From: JACPLA01 sp964602055
Lineage (GTDB): Bacteria; Bacteroidota; Ignavibacteria; UBA10030
DNA length: 64,000 nt
Direction of reading: 5' to 3'
Assembly (NCBI GenBank): GCA_964602055.1
Contig: CAZRPU010000006.1
Span: forward strand, 4,092-68,091
Under the pieces are notes generated by a model, which saw only the letters and a program-made list of their open reading frames with translations, was not told the origin of the DNA and did not search any database. Below are positions 8,057 to 15,599 of this stretch, piece after piece. The position numbers and the translations under genes are program-made. Numbering within the stretch: position 1 is the first letter of the stretch; every line of letters starts with the position of its first letter.

Positions 8057-11000
8057 GACCGCTCCATCCTTTTCAGACGGCGCTGTGCTTCGGCAACGGC
8101 CTCGCGCTGCCGATCGAATTTCAGAACACTCCGATAGGCCTCCTGTGCGCGACGCGGTTCATTGGTCTTCTCGTACGCCTCGCCCAAACCAAGGTACCCC
8201 TGCACGAGCCACTCTTCCTGGGTCGGAAAGATATAGCGCAATCTGAGGAACGCCGTGATCGCTCCCTGCCAGTTTCCACGGGAAGCTTCGGTGAGGCCGA
8301 TGAGGAATTGCGCTTCTGCACCAATCACGTCGGTTCTGCTCGTCGCCACTTGTTCGGCGAAACGGATCGCTTCGTCAAAATTCGTCTCCTCACGGTAGAT
8401 GCGGGCGAGGGCGATCCTGCCTTTGTCCGCCGCCGTTGACTTCGAAAACCGCCCGATGAGAGCATTGAACCTTTGGTGTGCCTCCGCTGCTTTTCCGCTT
8501 TCTTTGAGGGCCAATCCTCCAAGATACATCGCGTCAGGCGCTGCCTCGGATTCAGAGTACGACTTTTCCAGGCGGGAAAGAACGTTGAGCGACTTCTCAT
8601 AGCTCTTGAGTCTCAGGTACGTTTCACCCAGATCGAGCAGAGATTGGGCAATGATTTTCGGAGATCCGTCGGCAACAGAAGCCGCCCGCTCAAAAGCCTG
8701 GGAGGCATCCAGAAGCCGGTTTTGGGCCTGATAACACTTTCCCGTCCAGTAGAACGCCGCCGCTACGTGAGGCGAACCTGGGTATTTGTCCGCAAAGCTC
8801 ATGTACTCCCGAATGGCGGAGTCATATTGCTGCTGACTGTACAGCAAATCCCCCTTCTTCAGGAGCAGGGATTCAACAGCAGATGCTTTCGGATTCTCTT
8901 TGACAAACGTATCGATTACGCGCAGTGCCTCTTCTTTTTTCCCCTGGGCGAGGAGGCAGTATTGAATCCCGGTTATCGCATCGGCAACGTACGCGCTTTG
9001 GGGGAACTGATTCAGCACATTCCTGTAGGCCTTCTCCGCGGCAGCATATTCCTGCTGATTATAATACGCGTCTCCGATGCTGTAGGTAGCCTTGGGAACA
9101 AGATCGCTCTCCGGACGACTCTGAATCAGCTTCTGGAATTCCTTGATCGCTTCGACATATTGTTTGTTCTGAAACCAGATCCAACCCATGGCGTACTGGG
9201 CATCATCGGCGAGATCCGATTTCGGAAATGTCTTCATGAGCTCGGTAAATTGACGGACAGCATCATTATAATTGCCGTTCCGATAATAGGTCTGACCCAG
9301 TTGATAGTACGCGTAGTCAACGGTTGGCGCATCCGGAAAGAGCCGAATGACAGCCCTGTAGGCCGCCTCCGCACCGGCGTATTCCTTAAGAAAGAAGAAG
9401 GAATCTGCCTGTCGCAACCTCCCATCAAAGACAAATTTACCGTTCGGGAAGGAGGAAAGGAGGGCTGAAAAATGATCTTTCGCCTTCCCAAAATCGTTCA
9501 GTTTGAAAAAGGACCACGCAACTCCGTACCGCGCCTCTTCCTCTCTGACAGTGTTTGTGCCGACAACTGCAAGATAGTCGTTTGCCGCAGCCTGAAAGTG
9601 CGCTAATCGGTAAGAAGCCTCTGCCCTCCAGAATCTCGCGTCCGTCGCTTTGGGGTGGCCGGAAAAAACCTCGAGGAACTGGGTAAATAACTGTACGGCT
9701 TCCGGCAATCGGGCCAGCTTATACTGGCACCATGCGAGCTGATAGGAAGCATTCACTCTTGCTTCGAATGACGCATTGGGCACCGCAATGGCCCTGGCAA
9801 AGTATTCTTTGGCTTTTTCGTAACTCGAATCGGCGAGAAGGCATTCTCCTGCCATGCGGTAGGAATCCGCGAAAACGTCGCTCGACGGGTATTGTTTGAT
9901 CACTCTTTCGAAGAACGGAAGTGCTTCGCCGCTCTTCTTCTGTTCGTACAGCAACAAGCCGCTTTCGTACAACGCATTATCGGAAAACTCGCCCGCTGCT
10001 GCTTTCGAAACCACGTCTTTCCAGGTTGCAAGCGCAGCATCGCCCTTTCCGCCAAATTTCTCTGCGACACCCCTTCGGAACAGCCCGCTGTGAGCAAGAG
10101 CATCTGACCCCGCCACAAGCCGATCAAACGTGCTTGCAGCCCGGAGATAATCAGCTGTTTTCAAGTAGGTCCAACCAAGTGCGTACAGGACCTCGCGGGA
10201 CAACCTGTGATCAGGATAAGCCTCCAGGAACTGATCATAGTGGCTTCGTGCCTGTTCGAATTCCCCAAGATGATAATATGCTTCAGCGATGAGATACGCC
10301 GCTTCTCCCTGTTCTTCGGGCCGCGTAATGGCGCGAGCCGAGTTGTTGATCTCCTGAATCGCCTTGCGGTATTCTTTTGTATAGAAAAAGCATTCGCCGC
10401 GGCGAACGAGAGAAGCAGAAACGAGCTCGCTTTCAGGGAACATGGATGGCAATCGGTCATACCACTCGATTGCTTTGGAGTACTCCCCTTTTGTTTGGTA
10501 TGTCCAACCCACGGCATAAAGAGCATAATCCCTCAGACGATTCCCGGGATAGTGCTCAAACGCCATGGTGTAGTACTTGACGGCGTTTTCGTAATCCCCC
10601 ATTCGTCCGTATGCATCGCCGGCCCAGTAGGCCGCTTCACCGGCGAGCTCACTTTCACCAAACTCATTCAATACGGTTTTCAATGCTTCAAGAGCTTCTT
10701 CATGCTTCTTGATGCGAAGATACGATTCACCAAGACGGAGATACGCATCGTCGGAAAGGCGGGTATCAGGATATTCGGAGAGAAACTTGCGGAAGAGCCG
10801 GGCTGCCGTGTCGAACTGCTGCTGTTGAAACCTTGCTTCGATGCCCAGGAAGGTTGCATCGATTCGTTTCATGCTTGACGGATATTTCGCTACAAACCTG
10901 TCGAACTGCTCAGAGGCCAGTTGAAACAAACCGTCCTCAAACAACCCGTAGGCGAAGGCATAATCCTGTTCTTCCGCTAAAGCACTTGTCTGTTCGGCAT

Positions 11001-11073
11001 TCCTTACCTGAGCGGACAAAGCCAAAGGAAAAAGCATCATGCAAGCCTGAAGAAGGATCAGTCTCTTCCACAT
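8053..11073 (-). CDS. Large secreted tetratricopeptide-repeat protein
   Basis: This 1006-residue protein is an almost continuous array of TPR-like repeats, probably more than 20, with recurring patterns such as AYYWAGDAYGRMGDYENAVKYY, YYQLGQTYYRNGNYNDAVRQF and LVPKATYSIGDAYYNQQEYAAA. Runs ending in YP or FP resemble YbgF/CpoB and BamD repeats, so it is probably a periplasmic scaffold. The start at 11073 gives a normal signal peptide (WKRLILLQACMMLFPLALSAQ) and has AAGGG upstream; the longer reading to 11130 would add 19 residues before it and has no ribosome binding site. It is the first gene of the six-gene operon read from the promoter at 11174-11202. Function is unknown. Confidence 0.85.
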   Translation of the reverse strand: MWKRLILLQACMMLFPLALSAQVRNAEQTSALAEEQDYAFAYGLFEDGLFQLASEQFDRFVAKYPSSMKRIDATFLGIEARFQQQQFDTAARLFRKFLSEYPDTRLSDDAYLRLGESYLRIKKHEEALEALKTVLNEFGESELAGEAAYWAGDAYGRMGDYENAVKYYTMAFEHYPGNRLRDYALYAVGWTYQTKGEYSKAIEWYDRLPSMFPESELVSASLVRRGECFFYTKEYRKAIQEINNSARAITRPEEQGEAAYLIAEAYYHLGEFEQARSHYDQFLEAYPDHRLSREVLYALGWTYLKTADYLRAASTFDRLVAGSDALAHSGLFRRGVAEKFGGKGDAALATWKDVVSKAAAGEFSDNALYESGLLLYEQKKSGEALPFFERVIKQYPSSDVFADSYRMAGECLLADSSYEKAKEYFARAIAVPNASFEARVNASYQLAWCQYKLARLPEAVQLFTQFLEVFSGHPKATDARFWRAEASYRLAHFQAAANDYLAVVGTNTVREEEARYGVAWSFFKLNDFGKAKDHFSALLSSFPNGKFVFDGRLRQADSFFFLKEYAGAEAAYRAVIRLFPDAPTVDYAYYQLGQTYYRNGNYNDAVRQFTELMKTFPKSDLADDAQYAMGWIWFQNKQYVEAIKEFQKLIQSRPESDLVPKATYSIGDAYYNQQEYAAAEKAYRNVLNQFPQSAYVADAITGIQYCLLAQGKKEEALRVIDTFVKENPKASAVESLLLKKGDLLYSQQQYDSAIREYMSFADKYPGSPHVAAAFYWTGKCYQAQNRLLDASQAFERAASVADGSPKIIAQSLLDLGETYLRLKSYEKSLNVLSRLEKSYSESEAAPDAMYLGGLALKESGKAAEAHQRFNALIGRFSKSTAADKGRIALARIYREETNFDEAIRFAEQVATSRTDVIGAEAQFLIGLTEASRGNWQGAITAFLRLRYIFPTQEEWLVQGYLGLGEAYEKTNEPRRAQEAYRSVLKFDRQREAVAEAQRRLKRMERS

Positions 11074-11173
11074 GAGAAACCCTTGCTTTCCAGGTTGAAC
11101 CCGCCATAGATATTGCAAGTAACTAGCCATGCCAGCTTAAAGTGGGATATGAACTGATTGCATTAACGCATTA

Positions 11174-11202
11174 AATTTATGGGAAACGACATTGGAAGTC
11201 AA
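11174..11202 (-). promoter_or_regulatory. Sigma70-type promoter of the TPR/barrel/SPOR/exbBD/tonB operon
   Basis: On the minus strand, TTGACT (11197-11202) and TAAATT (11174-11179) are separated by 17 bases. Transcription would begin near 11167, giving a leader of about 94 bases to the chosen TPR start. It lies in the gap after the carB C-terminal gene. Confidence 0.6.
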
Positions 11203-11220
11203 GCATATTAGACGCTTGAC
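11198..11220. promoter_or_regulatory. Inverted repeat GTCAAGC-N9-GCTTGAC over the -35 region
   Basis: A perfect 7-base inverted repeat occupies 11198-11204 and 11214-11220. One arm coincides with the -35 hexamer of the promoter described at 11174-11202, so it could be an operator for a dimeric regulator. There is no T-run after it, so it is not a terminator. Function is inferred from position only. Confidence 0.4.
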
Positions 11221-11290
11221 CACTAAAGAGGTTCTCACTTCCGGCGGAAACGTGAAAAAATCGGAGCAGAGGGAAAGGTGAGACAACCGT

Positions 11291-13138
11291 TTAAGAAGGG
11301 GTAATAGCTTTGTGATATTCCTGAACAGTGAAGACCGAGAGATCGCCGGAGCGCTGCCGTTCGATTCCTTTGACTGCGGTTGCAGCTGCTGAGAGGGTGG
11401 TGATAAAGGCAATCTTATGTTCAATCGCGGCCCATCCGATGGCGTACTCGTCGTAGCGCGATTCTTCTCCCAGAGGCGTGTTGATGATGAGCTGGATCTT
11501 GCCATCCTTGACCAGATCGACAATGTTGGGGCGCCCCTCATTCACTTTAAACACCCGCTCATTGGGAATATTGTGTTCCGCAAGGAACAACGACGTTCCC
11601 TCTGTTGCGACAAGAGAGAAGCCAAGCTTGACAAACTCTCGGACGATATTGAGCGTAATCTCATTCTTATCGCTCTTGTTCACACTAATGAAAACGGTGC
11701 CAGCCACAGGAAGCGTATTTCCTGCGCTCATTTGTGCCTTGGCGATTGCTCCGCCAAAAGCATAGGAGATCCCCATCACTTCTCCCGTTGACCTCATTTC
11801 CGGGCCGAGAAAGACAGGGACTTTCGGAAATTTCGAAAACGGGAAAACAGCTTCCTTCACAGAGATGTGCTTCAACGTCCTGAAATCGAAATCACGGACA
11901 CCCAAATCTTCCAGCGTCCGGCCTACCATCACTTTGGCGGCAATTTTCGCCAATGGAATACCGATTGCTTTGCTGACAAACGGGACGGTCCTCGACGCGC
12001 GCGGATTAGCCTCAATAACATAAACGACGCCATCCTTCATGGCAAATTGAACATTGATCAACCCGATCACCTTCAGAGCTTTTGCCAGCTTCACGGTGCA
12101 GGCCTTGAGTTCTTCGAGGCTCTCCGGCGAGATCATGTACGGAGGAATGACACAAGAGCTGTCTCCCGAGTGAATCCCCGCTTCCTCAATGTGCTCCATG
12201 ACGCCGCCGATCAGCACATCCTTGCCGTCGCAGACAGCGTCAACATCAAACTCAAATGCATCTTCGAGAAACCGATCGATTAACACAGGATGTTCCGGCG
12301 AAACATCGACTGCTTTCTTCATATACTCCCTCACCGCGTCCCCGTTGTAGCAGATCTCCATCGCACGCCCGCCCAGGACGTAGGAAGGCCGAACCAGGAC
12401 TGGGTATCCGATCTGTTCCGCCACAAGGACGGCATTGCTGACCGAGTACGCGGTTCCGTACTTCGGATGCGGGATCTTGAGTTTTCGCAGAAGTGCCCCG
12501 AAGCGTTCCCGGTCCTCGGCCAGGTCTATCCCTTCCGGCGATGTACCGAGAATCCTCACGCCGTTCTCTTCCAGCGCCTTGGCAATCCTCAGAGGCGTTT
12601 GACCTCCAAAACTCACAATAACCCCCGAAGGCTGCTCATGGTCGCAGATGTTGAGAACATCCTCCAGCGTCAGGGGCTCGAAGTACAGTTTGTCCGTCGT
12701 GTCGTAATCCGTCGAAACAGTTTCAGGATTACAGTTAATCATGATGGACTCGATTCCTTCTTCTTCCAGCGCCATGACACCATGGACACAGCAATAGTCG
12801 AATTCTATCCCCTGGCCGATCCTGTTGGGGCCTCCTCCGAGAATAACCACTTTCCTGCGGCTGGTGACCACCGACTCATTTTCGCGATCGTAGCATGAAT
12901 AGAGGTACGGGGTGTGAGCCTCGAACTCCGCAGCGCAGGTATCGACCGTCTTGTAGACGGGGAGGATTCCATGCTCCTTCCGCAGGGCGCGTACCGCCTT
13001 CTCCGTTGTTCCCCACAATACCGAAAGCTGTTTGTCGGAAAAACCGTATTCTTTTGCCTTCCGGAGAATGTCGGGCGTGACGCGTTCCGGCTTTCGCCCG
13101 CGGGAAGACTTTTTTCCGGAGACCCTGTTACGCTGCAT
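11291..13138 (-). CDS. carB2: Carbamoyl-phosphate synthase large subunit, C-terminal section (second ATP-grasp and MGS domain)
   Basis: This 615-residue protein matches the second half of CarB: the oligomerisation helices (LRKAKEYGFSDKQL), the second preATP-grasp fold with VVILGGGPNRIGQGIEFDYCC near residue 95, the carbamate-phosphorylating ATP-grasp domain, and the C-terminal allosteric MGS-like domain (about 490-615). It would phosphorylate carbamate for pyrimidine and arginine synthesis. The start at 13138 has GAGGAA ten bases upstream and lies 11 bases inside the end of the N-terminal gene, in a different frame. A basic leader (residues 1-19) precedes the family homology. Splitting of CarB is known in Aquifex and Methanocaldococcus. 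Confidence 0.9.
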   Translation of the reverse strand: MQRNRVSGKKSSRGRKPERVTPDILRKAKEYGFSDKQLSVLWGTTEKAVRALRKEHGILPVYKTVDTCAAEFEAHTPYLYSCYDRENESVVTSRRKVVILGGGPNRIGQGIEFDYCCVHGVMALEEEGIESIMINCNPETVSTDYDTTDKLYFEPLTLEDVLNICDHEQPSGVIVSFGGQTPLRIAKALEENGVRILGTSPEGIDLAEDRERFGALLRKLKIPHPKYGTAYSVSNAVLVAEQIGYPVLVRPSYVLGGRAMEICYNGDAVREYMKKAVDVSPEHPVLIDRFLEDAFEFDVDAVCDGKDVLIGGVMEHIEEAGIHSGDSSCVIPPYMISPESLEELKACTVKLAKALKVIGLINVQFAMKDGVVYVIEANPRASRTVPFVSKAIGIPLAKIAAKVMVGRTLEDLGVRDFDFRTLKHISVKEAVFPFSKFPKVPVFLGPEMRSTGEVMGISYAFGGAIAKAQMSAGNTLPVAGTVFISVNKSDKNEITLNIVREFVKLGFSLVATEGTSLFLAEHNIPNERVFKVNEGRPNIVDLVKDGKIQLIINTPLGEESRYDEYAIGWAAIEHKIAFITTLSAAATAVKGIERQRSGDLSVFTVQEYHKAITPS

Positions 13139-14600
13139 AGGTGCTGAGTTCCTCTTCAAAGTCCACGATTTGCCTGATATTGTGCAAGAACCACGGGTCG
13201 ATCTTCGTCACCTGATGGAGCTCTTCCACGGTTACCCCCAGCTGGAGAGCGTACCGAAGGTAGAACACGTTTTCCGGTTTCGGCATCTTCAGCCTGTCCA
13301 TCACCTTCTTTCGCCATTCATCTTTCTTTGTCTCTGCCAGCTGTCGTACGTTGACGACGTCCTTGCCGTCGCTCCCAAGGCCGAACCTCCCTTGCTCCAG
13401 CGAACGGAGGGCTTTTTGGAAAGATTCTTTGAATGTCCTTCCAATGGCCATGGCCTCCCCCACCGATTTCATCTGAACTCCCAGGGTATCGTCCACTCCT
13501 TTGAACTTCTCAAAATCCCACCGCGGAATCTTGACGACGCAATAGTCGATGGTCGGTTCAAACGAGGCAGGGGTTTCCTTGGTGATATCGTTCGGAATCT
13601 CGTCAAGCGTGTAGCCGACGGCCAGCTTTGCGGCGATTTTCGCTATCGGAAAGCCCGTTGCCTTCGATGCAAGAGCCGACGAACGCGAAACCCTTGGATT
13701 CATTTCAATAACGATCATTTTTCCCGTGGCCGGGTCGACCGCAAACTGAATGTTCGAACCCCCTGTTTCCACGCCTATTTCCCTGATGATGTTTTTTGCA
13801 GCGTCACGCATCGTCTGATATTCTTTGTCGGACAGTGTCTGCGCGGGCGCGACGGTGATGGAATCGCCCGTGTGAACACCCATCGGATCGAAATTCTCGA
13901 TCGAACAAATGATGACCACGTTGTCCTTGATATCCCTCATGACTTCGAGCTCGTATTCCTTCCACCCAATGACCGACTCTTCGATCAAAACCTGATGAAT
14001 GGGACTGCTGCTGAGCCCATGTTCGACCTTCTCCCGAAATTCCTCCATGTTGTATGCTATTCCGCCGCCCGTTCCACCCAGCGTAAAAGATGGCCGGATG
14101 ATAATCGGCAGGCCGATCGTCTCCGCAAGAGCGCTTGCTTCATCCAGGGAATTAACGAATGCTCCGCGTGCAGTCTGGAGGCCAATCCGCTCCATCGCCT
14201 CCTGGAACAATTCCCGATCCTCCGATTTCTTGATAGCCTCCAGCTTCGCACCGATGAGCTCGACATGATACTTGGCCAGGACTCCGCTTTCAGCAAGGGC
14301 GACAGCAGTATTCAACGCAGTCTGTCCTCCCATGGTAGGGAGAAGTACATCGGGGCGTTCACGCTCTATGATTTTTTCGACAAACAGGGGGGTTATCGGC
14401 TCGATGTAGGTGGCGTCGGCAAGATCGGGATCCGTCATGATGGTGGCAGGATTACTGTTAATAAGAATAATCCGATACCCCTCTTCCCGCAGAACCTTGC
14501 AGGCTTGAGTACCGGAATAGTCGAATTCACACGCCTGACCGATCACAATCGGACCTGAGCCGATGATCAGGATGGACTGAATATCTGTCCGTTTCGGCAA
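13128..14600 (-). CDS. carB1: Carbamoyl-phosphate synthase large subunit, N-terminal section (first ATP-grasp)
   Basis: This 490-residue protein corresponds to the carboxyphosphate-forming half of CarB. It begins MPKRTDIQSILIIGSGPIVIGQ, the usual CarB N terminus, which decides in favour of a TTG start at 14598-14600. The ATP-grasp core is intact (RPSFTLGGTGGG near residue 170, VIEMNPRVSRSSALASKATG near 300), and the protein ends in the oligomerisation domain at FEEELSTYAA, exactly where CarB normally continues into its second half. The carB2 start lies inside its last codons. No carA gene is present in the window. The half is full length, so a programmed split is more likely than decay. Confidence 0.9.
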   Translation of the reverse strand: MPKRTDIQSILIIGSGPIVIGQACEFDYSGTQACKVLREEGYRIILINSNPATIMTDPDLADATYIEPITPLFVEKIIERERPDVLLPTMGGQTALNTAVALAESGVLAKYHVELIGAKLEAIKKSEDRELFQEAMERIGLQTARGAFVNSLDEASALAETIGLPIIIRPSFTLGGTGGGIAYNMEEFREKVEHGLSSSPIHQVLIEESVIGWKEYELEVMRDIKDNVVIICSIENFDPMGVHTGDSITVAPAQTLSDKEYQTMRDAAKNIIREIGVETGGSNIQFAVDPATGKMIVIEMNPRVSRSSALASKATGFPIAKIAAKLAVGYTLDEIPNDITKETPASFEPTIDYCVVKIPRWDFEKFKGVDDTLGVQMKSVGEAMAIGRTFKESFQKALRSLEQGRFGLGSDGKDVVNVRQLAETKKDEWRKKVMDRLKMPKPENVFYLRYALQLGVTVEELHQVTKIDPWFLHNIRQIVDFEEELSTYAA

Positions 14601-14666
14601 AGTGGGTTGAAGTTCCTTTCGTTCGTGGCGGGACCAATGTACGAAGCAGAATCCTTGTAATCAATA

Positions 14667-15599
14667 CTAGCGGGCGCGAAGCTTTCTTCTTCCATGACCG
14701 CCTCCGGCAATAATATCGAATGCGTGATGGAGAGCGGGAAACAAGACCGCAAGAGAATCGGTCACGCCTTTCGGCGAACCGGGAAGGTTGATGATGAGCG
14801 CCTTCCCTCTCATTCCTGCTTTTCCCCTCGAGAGCATGGAGTACGGCGTGCGCTGCTGGCCGACCGACCTGAGAATTTCGACAACTCCGCTTATCTCACG
14901 ATCGAGAATGTCAGCAGTGGCCTCAGGCGTCCTGTCGCGCGGCCCGAGTCCCGTGCCACCAGTCGTGAGAACCAGATCGACCTGGTCATGATCGGCGAAA
15001 TGCATCAAGGCGCTCTTGATCCGAACCGGATCGTCCGGGATCGTCCTGGGAATCTTGACACTGAACCCCTCCCGTCGCAGTGCCTCGACGATGATTTTTC
15101 CCGATGCATCGGAAGACCGTTTTGCGGAAACCGAATCGGAAATGATCAGAACCGCTGCCGACCTGAGCTTCTTACGGACCGGACGAATATCGGATTTTCC
15201 GCCCTTCTTGCTGACAAGCCGGATATTGGTAATCTCCATCGAATCGTCAATCATCTTCAACATGTCGTACAGCGTCAACGCCGCAGCAGATGCGGCCGCG
15301 AGGGCTTCCATCTCTACGCCGGTCTTGTAGGTCGCCTTGACCTCCGTCTTCACCTCGATCGTGTTTCGCCCGAGGACAAAACGGCATTCAACCGCTTCAA
15401 GAGGCAAGGGATGGCAGTACGGTATCATCAAGCTTGTGTTTTTTGCCGCCTGAACCGCAGCGACCTTTGCCACGGGGAGAGGATCTCCCTTGGGAATTTT
15501 GTTGTGGCGAATCTGGGCGAGTGTCTCAGGAGCCAGCCGAAGTGTTGCCGTGGCCTCGGCTATGCGCAATGTTATACTTTTCAGGGAAATGTCACGCAT
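14667..15599 (-). CDS. moaCB: Bifunctional molybdenum cofactor biosynthesis protein MoaC-MoaB
   Basis: This 310-residue protein fuses two Moco enzymes. Residues 1-135 are MoaC (cyclic pyranopterin monophosphate synthase): KGDPLPVAKVAA at 37-48, CHPLPL at 62-67, KATYKTGVEMEAL at 88-100 and LYDMLKMID at 110-118. Residues about 145-310 are MoaB/Mog (molybdopterin adenylylation): ISDSVSAK at 153-160, TTGGTGLGPRDRTPEAT at 212-228 and NLPGSPKGV at 271-279. The MoaC N terminus begins directly at the DIS.K motif and lacks the first roughly 15 residues of many MoaCs. The ATG overlaps the kinase stop region by eight bases. MsrP at 26706-27662 is a likely user of the cofactor. Confidence 0.92.
   Translation of the reverse strand: MRDISLKSITLRIAEATATLRLAPETLAQIRHNKIPKGDPLPVAKVAAVQAAKNTSLMIPYCHPLPLEAVECRFVLGRNTIEVKTEVKATYKTGVEMEALAAASAAALTLYDMLKMIDDSMEITNIRLVSKKGGKSDIRPVRKKLRSAAVLIISDSVSAKRSSDASGKIIVEALRREGFSVKIPRTIPDDPVRIKSALMHFADHDQVDLVLTTGGTGLGPRDRTPEATADILDREISGVVEILRSVGQQRTPYSMLSRGKAGMRGKALIINLPGSPKGVTDSLAVLFPALHHAFDIIAGGGHGRRKLRAR

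Noticed and set aside
8473..9468. A 331-codon open frame on the plus strand
   Set aside because: It lies wholly inside the TPR gene on the opposite strand, where the repeat structure clearly supports the minus-strand reading.
13090..13128. A-rich slippery-looking stretch (GGAAAAAAG) near the carB junction, suggesting programmed frameshifting
   Set aside because: The first frame already stops at 13128-13130, before the slippery stretch on the minus strand, so slippage there cannot fuse the two halves.
13032..14558. A 508-codon open frame on the plus strand
   Set aside because: It is antisense to the highly conserved carB N-terminal gene and has no recognisable protein features; it is a compositional shadow.
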